Positions 1 to 8,656 of a stretch of 64,000 bases of DNA are shown piece after piece. The notes under the pieces are model-generated. The model had not been told where the DNA came from. It did no database searches and was given only the letters and a program-made list of their open reading frames with translations. The translations under genes were made by a program, and so were the position numbers. Source of the stretch: Eggerthella lenta DSM 2243. GTDB taxonomy: Bacteria > Actinomycetota > Coriobacteriia > Coriobacteriales > Eggerthellaceae. Position 1 is the stretch's first letter. Each line of letters begins with the position of its first letter. The stretch lies in the NCBI RefSeq assembly GCF_000024265.1, contig NC_013204.1, forward strand, positions 2,158,180-2,222,179, in the 5' to 3' direction.

Positions 1-1256
1 TTCTTGATGGAGCGGAGCAGCATGACCAGCGCGATGCAGCCGATGACGCCGAACATGATCTCGAAGCCGAAGATGCTGGAGAACGCTGCCGTACCCTGGG
101 CGTCGATCATGCCGCCGTACCAGGTGTGGATGAACACGTCAGGCAGGAAGCCGATGACGGACAGCAGGCCGGAGGCGGTGCCGAAGATGGCCATGGGGAT
201 CTTGACCTCGGACAGCGGCGAGGAGCCGATGGAGAAGGCGCCGTAGGTGGTGAAGCCGAACACGACCACGAGGATGGAGGCGACCATGGCGCCGGAGGGA
301 TCCTGCGGGAACAGGATGAAGCCGACGAGTACCGCGATGGACAGGATGAAGCCGCCCAGGATGGTCTTCGAGGGGCTCTTGATCTTCGTGGCGATGAAGC
401 CGACAATGGGGCCGGCGATGAGGCCGATGCCGTAGGTGCGGATGAGGCCGACGATGTTCACGAGGTTGCCGTCGGCGTTGAAGCACTGCGTGAGGTACGG
501 CGTGGTGTAGGTAGCGCCCTGGTACACGGCGTAGCAGGCGAAGTACGCGACGCAGGCCCAGATGACGCCGGGGTGCTTGATGGCCTGGATGGCCTCCTTG
601 ACGCTGAACAGCTTGGCGTCCTTATTGATCTCGCCCTTGAAGTCGGGGATGATGAAGAAGGAGACGACGCCCAGGACGGCGATGACGACGCCCAGGAAGA
701 TGAGCATGGCCTGCACGCCCGCGGAGCCGGAGATGGCCGCGATGATGCCGGCGTTGATGAGGCCGATGACGAGGCCGGTGACGCCGTAGATGGAGTAGCT
801 GATGCCGATCTTGGAGGCGTACTCGTTCTCCTCGCAGCACAGGCGGATGACCTTGAAGCGCGTGCCCCACCACACGAGGATGGAGGTGACGCCCATGAGC
901 ACGAACAGGATCAGGCAGATCTGCACGGAAGGCAGCATGGCGTACACGAACACGAGCACGGCGGTGGCGATGAAGCCGACCCATGCCAGCGTGCGCATGC
1001 GGAACTTGTCGGCCACGATGCCGGAGGGCAGGTAGCAGATCATGGCGGCGATGCCGTAGGCCGACACCATGAGGCCGAGGTCGGCGTTGGTGGCGCCGAG
1101 CGCTTGCATCAGCGGATCGTAGAAGACGTTCTTCAGATACATCGGCGCGTAGATGATCGACGAGCCCATGGAGATGAGCACGACGAGCGCCCACTTGTGC
1201 AGGGTGGAGAGCTCCTTGTAGGTAACCTCTCCCTTGCTCTTGGCAAGCAATGACAT
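1..1256 (-). CDS. MFS transporter (3' end beyond window)
   Basis: The frame is open from an ATG at 1256 to the left edge of the window, so the C-terminus is missing (about 418 residues present). The product is very hydrophobic with regularly spaced helices and a charged central loop (IPDFKGEINKDAKLF), the pattern of a 12-helix major facilitator. It probably moves a small organic acid or related substrate across the cytoplasmic membrane. It is divergent from the membrane-LuxR gene at 1546, a pairing that suggests the LuxR controls it. The substrate is unknown. Confidence 0.85.
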   Translation of the reverse strand, partial: MSLLAKSKGEVTYKELSTLHKWALVVLISMGSSIIYAPMYLKNVFYDPLMQALGATNADLGLMVSAYGIAAMICYLPSGIVADKFRMRTLAWVGFIATAVLVFVYAMLPSVQICLILFVLMGVTSILVWWGTRFKVIRLCCEENEYASKIGISYSIYGVTGLVIGLINAGIIAAISGSAGVQAMLIFLGVVIAVLGVVSFFIIPDFKGEINKDAKLFSVKEAIQAIKHPGVIWACVAYFACYAVYQGATYTTPYLTQCFNADGNLVNIVGLIRTYGIGLIAGPIVGFIATKIKSPSKTILGGFILSIAVLVGFILFPQDPSGAMVASILVVVFGFTTYGAFSIGSSPLSEVKIPMAIFGTASGLLSVIGFLPDVFIHTWYGGMIDAQGTAAFSSIFGFEIMFGVIGCIALVMLLRSIK

Positions 1257-1390
1257 CCTTACTTCCTTTCTCCTTGTCTGCGCCCAGTCTCTCAGTCGGT
1301 CGCCGGCACGTTCATGGCGGCGACCGGCGGTGAACCGAGCCGTTGGGTGCATTCTGTTCGCAGACTGTGGTTTTGCCATCGCAAAATCCC

Positions 1391-1443
1391 CACTAATTGG
1401 CCTAATACTTACTTTCTTGCGAGGCGTTACCGAAGAATTAGTG
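1391..1443. promoter_or_regulatory. Inverted repeat in divergent MFS/LuxR promoter
   Basis: CACTAATT (1391-1398) and AATTAGTG (1436-1443) are perfect inverted 8-mers in the 289-base gap between the divergent MFS and LuxR genes. They may be a regulator binding site; this is inference from position and symmetry only. Confidence 0.35.
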
Positions 1444-1545
1444 ATAGATTCTCGCCGTGATGAATAAGGCGGAGGCATTGGGAGCCACCCTGCGAAAGGG
1501 CAGCTCAACGGCATCATCATCCATCGCTAACGGGAGATAGGAAGG

Positions 1546-3021
1546 GTGGTCGGCTTTATGACGCTCCAATCGGCAGCACCGTCGGACCGGAAAACGGGAA
1601 AAGAGGGGTACTTGACGGATCTTGCGACTCGTCCTGCGCTGAAATACGTGGGATTCGCGTTGCTTTTAGCATGGCACTACGCTCTATGGTTCGTCCCGCA
1701 CATGTTCACGCAGACCGAACTGCTGGACGAGCGCGTCACCATCTCCTGGCTGGTGAACTTGGGCGCCACCGTGGTCTCGCTGCTGCTCATCGCGTTCATG
1801 CTGGGGCGCAAACGTCACCTTTCGGCCTACCGTTGGCTCTACGTGGCCGCGCCGGCGCTCACCTGCCTTGCAACGTTGGCGATATGCCTGATTCCTCAAG
1901 TGTTCACGGTGCCCGGCCTCGCCTACGCGCTGTCCTTCTTTCTCGGCATCACCGAATCGGTCATGTGGATCCTCTGGGGCGAGCGCTACGCCTGCGTGAA
2001 GGCGAACTTCACCCTCCGCCACATCGGCACGACGTTCGGGCTGACGCTGCTCGGAACCATCATCCTGGCGTGGGTGCTGCCCTCGTACGTGACGACGGCG
2101 TTCGTCTCACTGCTGCCCATCGCCTCCGGCATGCTGCTGGTGGCCGCTCGCCGCGACGGCTCGCGGGCGTTTCCGGTGCTGTTGCCGAAGAGCGCGGCTC
2201 AGGACGGTCTCAAGAACATGGTCGCGGTGAGCATCATCACCTTCCTGGCCAGCGTCGCGTGCTACTTCCTCGTGGCCATCATCCCCTGGGAGGTGCTGCC
2301 CACCGGAGACGTCAGCTTCACGTTGGGCATCCTCGGAGGGGCGGCCATCATGCTGGGCATCGCCGGCATCAGCATCGCGTCGAAGGACAAGGCCAGCATA
2401 TTCAAGATGTTCCCCTGGCTGCTGGTGCTGCTGATCGCGGCGTTCGCGCTGTTCCTGGCCGACGAGGTGGCGTTCTTCCCCGCCTTCATCATGGCGACCG
2501 GCATCTCGTCGCTGCTGGAAATCCTGCTCATCATGTACTTCGGCATCCTCACCTCGAAAGGCTACGTGACGCCGGCCGTAGCGTTCGCCTTCTCCGGCGC
2601 GTTCGTGCGCGCGGGCATCGCCGTAGGCAATACGTGGGCCGTAGGCTACGAGCACGCCCCCGAGCTGGCCTTCGCCATCACGCCCGAGACGTGCCTGGGG
2701 CTCATGTGCGTGCTGGCCGTGCTGCTGGTGCCGCTGGTGCGCCAGGAGTTCAACATCGTGGCGCTGACGGCCGCGCCGCCCACGAAGGCCGAGATCGACG
2801 AGATCTGCTCCGAGGTGGCCAAGGAGTTCAGCCTGTCGGGGCGCGAGGCCGAGATCCTCGTGCTCATCGCGCGCGGCTACACCACGAACAACATGGCCGA
2901 GAAGCTGGTGATATCGCCGTACACCGTGAACACCCACGTGCGGCACATCTACGAGAAGATGCAGATCCACAAGCGCAGCGAGCTGCTGAACTACCTCAAC
3001 ATGCAGCGCAGCGATTTCTAG
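1546..3021 (+). CDS. LuxR-family regulator with N-terminal 12-TM MFS-like domain
   Basis: This 491-residue protein has about 400 residues of membrane helices followed by a LuxR-type HTH at about 425-490 (LSGREAEILVLIARGYTTNN, then PYTVNTHVRHIYEKM). This membrane-sensor/HTH fusion is characteristic of Eggerthellaceae, where such genes usually sit beside catabolic or respiratory operons. A GTG at 1546 (GGGAG 9 nt upstream) or the ATG at 1558 could be the start; both follow purine-rich ribosome-binding sequence. It is divergent from an MFS carrier and ends in a strong terminator. It probably senses a ligand at the membrane and regulates the adjacent transporter. The ligand is unknown. Confidence 0.85.
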   Translation: MVGFMTLQSAAPSDRKTGKEGYLTDLATRPALKYVGFALLLAWHYALWFVPHMFTQTELLDERVTISWLVNLGATVVSLLLIAFMLGRKRHLSAYRWLYVAAPALTCLATLAICLIPQVFTVPGLAYALSFFLGITESVMWILWGERYACVKANFTLRHIGTTFGLTLLGTIILAWVLPSYVTTAFVSLLPIASGMLLVAARRDGSRAFPVLLPKSAAQDGLKNMVAVSIITFLASVACYFLVAIIPWEVLPTGDVSFTLGILGGAAIMLGIAGISIASKDKASIFKMFPWLLVLLIAAFALFLADEVAFFPAFIMATGISSLLEILLIMYFGILTSKGYVTPAVAFAFSGAFVRAGIAVGNTWAVGYEHAPELAFAITPETCLGLMCVLAVLLVPLVRQEFNIVALTAAPPTKAEIDEICSEVAKEFSLSGREAEILVLIARGYTTNNMAEKLVISPYTVNTHVRHIYEKMQIHKRSELLNYLNMQRSDF

Positions 3022-3036
3022 AAAGCTCTGCATGCA

Positions 3037-3060
3037 GAAGCGCCCCGATCGGGGCGCTTC
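3037..3060. terminator. Perfect palindromic terminator
   Basis: This is a 12+12 perfect palindrome (GAAGCGCCCCGA and its complement) between the convergent LuxR (+) and aldehyde dehydrogenase (-) genes. It lacks a long U-tract and probably acts in both directions. Confidence 0.65.
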
Positions 3061-3104
3061 GCGTTCGTCATGCTCCCCCGCCTGCTTCTAGATGCAGGGG
3101 ATCT

Positions 3105-4589
3105 TTACTCCGCAGGGTAGAAGCCGCTCGGCTCTTCGCCCAGGTTGATCATGATGTTCTTCGTCTGGGTGTAGTGCTCGAGCATAATCTTGTGCGTCTC
3201 GCGGCCGATGCCGGACTCCTTATAGCCTCCGAACGGCGCTCCGGACGGGATCTGGTTGTAGGTGTTCACCCACATGCGCCCGGTCTTGACGCCCTGCGCG
3301 ACGCGGAAGGCGCGGTTGATGTCGCGCGTCCAGACGGCGCCGCCCAGGCCGTACACGGAATCGTTGGCCAGGTCGATGACCTCTTGCTCGTCTTTGAACT
3401 TGATGACCACGGCCACCGGCCCGAAAATCTCTTCCTGGGCCACGCGGCAGGAGTTGTTCGGCACCTCGATGAGCGTCGGCTTCAAGAAGGCGCCCTTGGC
3501 AAGCTCGCCTTCGGTCGCGCGCTCCCCGCCGCAGAGGACGCGACCGCCCTCCTGCTTGGCGATCTCCACGTACTCGAGGATCTTGTTCATCTGATTCTGG
3601 TCGATCTGGCTGCCCATCTGGGTGTCGTCCTCCCAAGGCATGCCCACCTTCACCTTGCTGAACGCCTCGCACGCGTCCTCGACGAACTTGTCGTAGATAT
3701 CCTCGTGCACGAAGATGCGGCTGCCGGCGCAGCACACCTGACCCTGGTTGAACAGGATGCCCAGCTGGATGCCGTCGAGCATCATGTCCCACTTGGCATC
3801 GGGGAAGATGATGTTCGCCGACTTGCCGCCCAGCTCCAGCGTGGCCGGGATGAGGCGCTCGGCCGCCGCGCGAGCCACGTCGCGACCGACTTCGGTCGAC
3901 CCGGTGAAGGCAAGCTTGCTGATCTTGGGATTGTCGAGGATGTACTGACCCGACTTCGAGCCGCGGCCCGTGACCACGTTGAATACGCCGGCCGGAATGA
4001 CGCCTTCGGTGAGCTTGGCAAGCTCGAGCACCGTGAGCGAGGTCGTGGACGAGGGCTTGAACACCGTGCAGTCGCCGGCGGCCAGCACGGGAGCCAGCTT
4101 CCAAGCGGCCATGAGGAACGGGAAGTTCCACGGCACGATCTGGCCGACGACGCCGATAGGCTCGTGCAGCACGAGCGACATCATGTTGCCCGGAAGCAGG
4201 TCGGCCTCTCCCGTGTCGGCCAGCAGCACGCCGGCGAAGTAGCGGAAATGGTCGACCGAGTACGCCACGTCGATGGCGCGCGTCTCGCGGATAGGCTTGC
4301 CGTTGTCCAGCGATTCGAGCAGCGCGAACCTCTCGGCGTTCTCCTCGATGAGGTCGGCCACCTTGTTCAGGATGATGGCGCGCTCGGCCTTCGACGTCTT
4401 GCTCCAGGTTTCGAACGCCTTCCATGCGGCGTCGACCGCGCGGTCGACGTCTTCCTTCGTGGCGTCGGCGATGGTGGAAAGCTGCTCGCCGTTGGCCGGG
4501 CAGTACACGTCGAGCGTGCCGCCGTCGGACGCGTCGACCCACTTGCCGTCGATATAGAGCTGGTATGATTTCTGAGCAGGGTTGTTCAT
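3105..4589 (-). CDS. NAD(P)-dependent aldehyde dehydrogenase
   Basis: This 494-residue protein of the ALDH superfamily oxidises an aldehyde to its carboxylate. Visible motifs are the Rossmann segment FTGSTEVGRDV, the catalytic-Glu motif LELGGKSANIIF, and the catalytic Cys in FNQGQVCCAGSRIF. The length is normal. The ATG at 4589 is chosen because AAAGGAG lies 5 nt upstream; longer in-frame extensions lack such a site. It is a single-gene unit beside acyl-CoA genes, so it could supply a carboxylate for CoA activation. The best family match is betaine-aldehyde/indole-acetaldehyde-type ALDHs, but the substrate cannot be assigned. Confidence 0.9.
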   Translation of the reverse strand: MNNPAQKSYQLYIDGKWVDASDGGTLDVYCPANGEQLSTIADATKEDVDRAVDAAWKAFETWSKTSKAERAIILNKVADLIEENAERFALLESLDNGKPIRETRAIDVAYSVDHFRYFAGVLLADTGEADLLPGNMMSLVLHEPIGVVGQIVPWNFPFLMAAWKLAPVLAAGDCTVFKPSSTTSLTVLELAKLTEGVIPAGVFNVVTGRGSKSGQYILDNPKISKLAFTGSTEVGRDVARAAAERLIPATLELGGKSANIIFPDAKWDMMLDGIQLGILFNQGQVCCAGSRIFVHEDIYDKFVEDACEAFSKVKVGMPWEDDTQMGSQIDQNQMNKILEYVEIAKQEGGRVLCGGERATEGELAKGAFLKPTLIEVPNNSCRVAQEEIFGPVAVVIKFKDEQEVIDLANDSVYGLGGAVWTRDINRAFRVAQGVKTGRMWVNTYNQIPSGAPFGGYKESGIGRETHKIMLEHYTQTKNIMINLGEEPSGFYPAE

Positions 4590-4870
4590 GAGTGCTCCTT
4601 TCAGATAAGGTCGCATGCCGCTTCCCCGCCGCTGCGTCCGCACCGTCTCTCAACGCGCGATCCGCGGATCCGGCGGGCAGCCCGCATGCCCGCTGAGCGA
4701 CCTCAAGGCCGTTGCGGCCAAGATACACCCTCGCATGCGATGCGGCGGCCTCCGTTACCAACTGTTAACACGAGCGGTACTATTTCCTCGATTGATGCAC
4801 GATACGTAACAATTAGGGAACGGCGGGCGTTCGCGAACGGTTCTTTTCGGTCGCGAACGGCCGAGCACGA

Positions 4871-4901
4871 GAACGGCCTCGGCGCGATGCCGAGGCCGTT
4901 C
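4871..4901. terminator. Hairpin terminator downstream of ACAD1
   Basis: A 13-bp GC-rich stem (GAACGGCCTCGGC and its complement, 5-nt loop) lies just past the stop of the minus-strand ACAD at 4942. The rest of the 352-base gap 4590-4941 holds the ALDH upstream region and a repeated TCGCGAACGG (twice near 4830-4860). No gene is seen. Confidence 0.55.
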
Positions 4902-4941
4902 TTCGTCAAGGGGAAAGCGGGAAGCGATATCCGGAAGCGCC

Positions 4942-6150
4942 CTAGAGGGCCGTGCCGGCGATCCAATCGCCGTACTCCACGTGGCCGTCGTGCTTGTCCA
5001 CGCCGCGCGCGATGGTGATGCGCTGCACGGTGGGAGCGCCCTCTTCCAACCACATGGCGCGGCAGTCGCGGTACAGGCGCTCGGTCGGGCCGTACGGCGA
5101 ATCCTCGAAGTAGCCGTCGCCGCCGAAGATCTCCAGCATCTCGTCGGACACCATCTTCACCGTGTCGATGGAGAACAGCTTGCACATGGCGGCCTTCTCG
5201 TCGACGAACTCGTTGTGCGGATCCTTGTCGTAGTCGTCGGCGAAGTCCATGACCATGCAGCGCAGTGCGTGGATGTTCGTGGCCATGTTCGCCAGCTTCA
5301 TCTTGATGGCCTGGCGCTGGATGATCGGCTTGCCGAAGGTGACGCGGTCGCGAGCGCGGGCGATGGACATCTCCAGCATGCGCTGGGCCATGCCGAGGTT
5401 CGAGTCGGCGATGTGCACGCGGGAGATGGCGAGCGAGTGCATGGCCACTTCCATGCCCTGGCCCTCCTCGCCCAGCAGGTACTTCGGGTCGAGCACGACG
5501 TCGGTCATCTTGAAGCCGGCGTGGCCCGCGCCGCGGCAGCCCATCATGTGCGGCATGGGAACCAGTTCGAATCCCGGCGTGTCCATGGGCACGAAGAAGG
5601 CGGACAGGCGCTCGTCGCCCTGCTTCTCAGGGTCGGTCACCGCGATGACGTAGGCGTACTGCGAGCAGTCGGTGTGGGAGATGAGCCACTTCTCGCCGTT
5701 GAGCACGTAGTTGCCGTTCTCGTCCTTGAGCGCGGTGGTATGCAGATCGGCGCCGGTGCCGCCCGTCTGCTCGGTCAGCGCGAAGTTCGTGAAGATGGTC
5801 TTGTCCTGGAACTTGTCCATGAACTCGGCCTTGAGCTCCGGCTTGCCGTAGTCGTCGAGGATGCGCCAGTTCAGGTCGGCGGCGTAGTGCAGGTGCATGC
5901 GCATGCCGCCCGGTCCGCGGGAGAACTCCTCCTGCACCTGCAGGATCTCCTTCTCGGACAGGCCCCATCCACCGTACTCCTCGGGCAGCGCGTAGCGGTA
6001 CAGGTTGTTCTCGATGGCCAGGTCGTAGAATTCCTGCGGGAACTTGTTGGTGACCTCCACCTCCTTCTGCATCTCCTCGAACGGACCCTCGGCGAGCGCA
6101 CGCACCGTCTTGAGGTACTCGCGGAACTCCTCTGGGGTAAGCTTGCTCAT
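4942..6150 (-). CDS. Acyl-CoA dehydrogenase family flavoprotein (ACAD1)
   Basis: This 402-residue protein has ACAD family architecture (helical, beta, helical domains). It carries the FAD-contact motif FALTEQTGGTGADL and a C-terminal EEGAPTVQRI in which the Glu occupies the usual catalytic-base position. Such enzymes oxidise acyl-CoA, or run in reverse as enoyl-CoA reductases (CaiA type), with ETF as partner. AAGGAGG precedes the ATG at 6150. It is divergent from ACAD2-etfBA-fixCX, and the two promoters carry mirror-image motif arms, so both are likely co-regulated. The substrate is unknown. Confidence 0.9.
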   Translation of the reverse strand: MSKLTPEEFREYLKTVRALAEGPFEEMQKEVEVTNKFPQEFYDLAIENNLYRYALPEEYGGWGLSEKEILQVQEEFSRGPGGMRMHLHYAADLNWRILDDYGKPELKAEFMDKFQDKTIFTNFALTEQTGGTGADLHTTALKDENGNYVLNGEKWLISHTDCSQYAYVIAVTDPEKQGDERLSAFFVPMDTPGFELVPMPHMMGCRGAGHAGFKMTDVVLDPKYLLGEEGQGMEVAMHSLAISRVHIADSNLGMAQRMLEMSIARARDRVTFGKPIIQRQAIKMKLANMATNIHALRCMVMDFADDYDKDPHNEFVDEKAAMCKLFSIDTVKMVSDEMLEIFGGDGYFEDSPYGPTERLYRDCRAMWLEEGAPTVQRITIARGVDKHDGHVEYGDWIAGTAL

Positions 6151-6233
6151 ACATCCTCCTTCAACGTCTTGCCAGACTGTCGGTTTCGCGCTGCTTCCCC
6201 GTCGTGTCGGCGAGTGGCAACCGCGTTGGCCTC

Positions 6234-6525
6234 AGTTTGCACCCTAAACGAATATTTTGTCCAATAGGTAATCGATGATGATTCATTTGCCAAAGGATAG
6301 GTTTTGGCTATGGTTCCCCTTCTGCCGTCGATTCCCCCTGGATCAACTGTTTCTTCATCCTGCTGCAATATTGCATATTTTACCAGTTCATACACCCTCT
6401 ATGCCACCAGCATACCAACGGCTTTGTCCGGTTGCATGGCGCTATCGATAGGAGGAACCTATGAATCGGCCGTCGATTCACTGAAAAGAACCTATTGGAC
6501 ACCAACGCGAATATGGGTGCAAACT
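6234..6525. promoter_or_regulatory. Mirror-image bipartite operator arms in divergent ACAD1/ACAD2 promoter region
   Basis: AGTTTGCACCC (6234-6244), a 13-base gap, then TGTCCAATAGGT (6258-6269) form the left arm. The exact reverse complement of both blocks, with the same 13-base gap, forms the right arm: ACCTATTGGACA (6490-6501) and GGGTGCAAACT (6515-6525). The 13-base spacers themselves differ. The 504-base gap 6151-6654 contains no gene. One arm facing each divergent operon suggests one regulator recruited to both promoters. Confidence 0.65.
6442..6462. promoter_or_regulatory. Overlapping palindromes CTATCGATAG and ATAGG-N5-CCTAT
   Basis: CTATCGATAG (6442-6451) overlaps ATAGG-AGGAA-CCTAT (6448-6462), between the two bipartite arms. 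The same two palindromes occur together upstream of the acyl-CoA ligase (20285-20326), suggesting a second shared operator. Confidence 0.45.
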
Positions 6526-6654
6526 GTACGAAGCGACAGCTCGAACGAAACGGGCGCGGCACCCCCTCTCCCGTTTCGCGGGGACACGGACGGACGGGGT
6601 CGTGCGCGCAGGACGAGCGCTGCGGACGATCTGCACAGAGAAGGAGCGTTGACT

Positions 6655-7809
6655 ATGGATTTCAGCCTGACCGTCGATCAGGAACTGCTGATCGAGAGCA
6701 TCCAGGAATTCGCCGAGAGGTACTTCGACGAGGACACCGTGAACGCCATGTACGAGAACCACGGCATCCCCGACGAGATCGGCGAGGCGTACCGCGACGC
6801 CGGGTTCGCCTTCATGGGCCTGCCCGAGGAATGCGGCGGCATCCCGTGCGACAAGCTCACGCTGGGCCTCATGACCGAAACGCTGTACCACCGCACCGGC
6901 TGCATGACGCCGTTCATGACCGCCATGCTGGCCACGGCCGACGTCGCCGAGTTCGGCACGCCCGAGCAGGTGTCGCTGGTCGTCGACCAGTACAACAAGT
7001 CGGGCAAGCCCATCGCATCGCTCGCGCTTTCCGAGCCGGGCGCGGGCTCCGACAACAAGGCCATGAGCACCTACACGAAGCGCCAAGACGACGGCACCTA
7101 CATCATGAACGGCCAGAAGACCTGGGTCACGAACGGCGGCAACACGCCCTACATGCTGGTGGTGTCCAAGGACGAGCACCCGGCGCACGCCAACGAGAGC
7201 ATGTCGCTGTGGCTCATCCCCACCGACGCGCCCGGCCTGTCCACCGCCCCGCTCGACAAGATCGGCCAGCAGATCATCCCGTTCGTCGACGTGTTCTTCG
7301 ACGAGGTCAGGCTCACCGAGGACATGCGCCTGGGCAAGGAGGGCGAGGGCTTTCTGCTGCTCATGAAGAACTTCGAGATCGAGCGCTGCCTCGTGGCGGC
7401 CCAGTCCCTGGGCCTTGCGCAGGCCTGCATGGACGACGCGGCGGCCTACGCCAACGAGCGCTACGCCTTCGGCAAGCCCATCGGGTGGAACCCCATGATC
7501 CAGGACATGCTTGCCGAGATGGAAACCATCCTGGAGAACTCGCGCAACATGCTGTACAAGACGCTGTGGCAGCTGGATCAGGGAGAATCGGTGCGCACCG
7601 AGGCGGCCCTGCTCAAGCGCTACGCCACGGTGGGCTGCACGAAAGTGGCCGACATGGCGCTGGAGATATTCGCGGCGCTGGGCTACACCACGGCCTCCCG
7701 CGTCGGCCGCATCTGGACCGACCTGCGCGGCAACCAGCTGGCCGGCGGCACCGTGGAGATCATGAGCTACATCGCCGGACGACAGATCCTCAAGCGCTAC
7801 GCGAAGTGA
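6655..7809 (+). CDS. Acyl-CoA dehydrogenase family flavoprotein (ACAD2), first gene of etf/fix operon
   Basis: This 384-residue ACAD has the motif LALSEPGAGSDNKAM at the flavin site. The usual catalytic Glu of the C-terminal YEGT-type motif is absent: the segment reads LAGGTVEIM. An Asp/Glu-Arg pair (FEIERC) is present at the helix-G position where isovaleryl-CoA and long-chain enzymes carry their base. AAGGAG lies 7 nt before the ATG at 6655; longer in-frame extensions are not supported. It leads an operon with etfB, etfA, fixC and fixX, so these are its probable electron partners. It resembles ACAD5 (30339-31523). Confidence 0.9.
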   Translation: MDFSLTVDQELLIESIQEFAERYFDEDTVNAMYENHGIPDEIGEAYRDAGFAFMGLPEECGGIPCDKLTLGLMTETLYHRTGCMTPFMTAMLATADVAEFGTPEQVSLVVDQYNKSGKPIASLALSEPGAGSDNKAMSTYTKRQDDGTYIMNGQKTWVTNGGNTPYMLVVSKDEHPAHANESMSLWLIPTDAPGLSTAPLDKIGQQIIPFVDVFFDEVRLTEDMRLGKEGEGFLLLMKNFEIERCLVAAQSLGLAQACMDDAAAYANERYAFGKPIGWNPMIQDMLAEMETILENSRNMLYKTLWQLDQGESVRTEAALLKRYATVGCTKVADMALEIFAALGYTTASRVGRIWTDLRGNQLAGGTVEIMSYIAGRQILKRYAK

Positions 7810-7858
7810 CGCGCCGCGCAGACACGAAGCAAGCACCCATCGAACGAAAGGAATCCGC

Positions 7859-8629
7859 ATGAACATTGCCGTAGCAGTGAAAGTGGTGCCCGACGACCAG
7901 GACATCGCCGTCGCGGCCGACCGCACCCTCGACTACTCCAAGGCCCACCAGGTGGTGAGCGAGTACGACCTCAACGCCATCGAGGCGGCCGCCCTGCTGG
8001 CCGAGGATGCCGGCGCCACCCTGTACGCCGTCAGCGCCAGCAACGCGAAGGCCGACGACCTCAAGGTGAAGAAGAGCATCCTGTCGCGCGGCCCCGCCGA
8101 GCTGTGCATGATCGCCGACGACGCGTTCGCCTTCGCCGACGCCCGCGTGACGGCGCGCGCCCTGGCGACGCTCGTCCGGGGCATCGGCGAGGTCGATCTC
8201 GTGGTGTGCGGCGACGGCTCGGCCGACATGTACGCCGGCCAGGTGGACGTGCAGCTGGCCGCCGAGCTGGGCATGCCGGTGGTCAACGCCGTCACCTCCA
8301 TCAAGCTGGAAGACGGCGTCGCAGTGGTGGAGCGCACGCTTCCCGACGTCGTGGAGGAGATCGAGGTGCCGCTGCCCGCCGTGGTGGCCGTCACGCCCGA
8401 ATGCGCCTACCCGCGCATCGCCGGCATGCGCGAGATCCTCACGGCGGGCAAGAAGCCGGCGACGGTGACCTCGGCCGCCGACGCCGGCGTGGACGTGAGC
8501 GCTGCGGTGGAGATCGCCAGCGTCACGGCCCCCGAGCAGGCCGCGCGCAAGCGCCAGGTGTTCGACATGAAAAACGACGGCGACTTCGACGCGTTCGCGT
8601 CGGCGGTTGCCGCAGCCGTCCGCGCGTAG
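7859..8629 (+). CDS. fixA: Electron transfer flavoprotein beta subunit, FixA type
   Basis: This 256-residue EtfB/FixA protein starts MNIAVAVKVVPDDQDI, has the nucleotide-binding middle segment VVCGDGSADMYAGQVDVQLA and the C-terminal AYPRIAGMREILTA loop. With the next gene it forms the ETF heterodimer that carries electrons between ACADs and the FixCX quinone module. It lies 49 nt after ACAD2. FixAB proteins in the family are either simple ETFs or bifurcating; which applies cannot be decided here. Confidence 0.92.
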   Translation: MNIAVAVKVVPDDQDIAVAADRTLDYSKAHQVVSEYDLNAIEAAALLAEDAGATLYAVSASNAKADDLKVKKSILSRGPAELCMIADDAFAFADARVTARALATLVRGIGEVDLVVCGDGSADMYAGQVDVQLAAELGMPVVNAVTSIKLEDGVAVVERTLPDVVEEIEVPLPAVVAVTPECAYPRIAGMREILTAGKKPATVTSAADAGVDVSAAVEIASVTAPEQAARKRQVFDMKNDGDFDAFASAVAAAVRA

Positions 8630-8656
8630 CCGCAGTACGAAAGAGAGGCATGCATC

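Noticed and set aside
1671-4568. A 965-codon plus-strand open frame across LuxR and ALDH, and many other long Arg/His/Ala/Gly-rich frames opposite real genes
   Set aside because: High-GC DNA has few stop codons in shadow frames. These frames have no family motifs and overlap genes with clear motifs.
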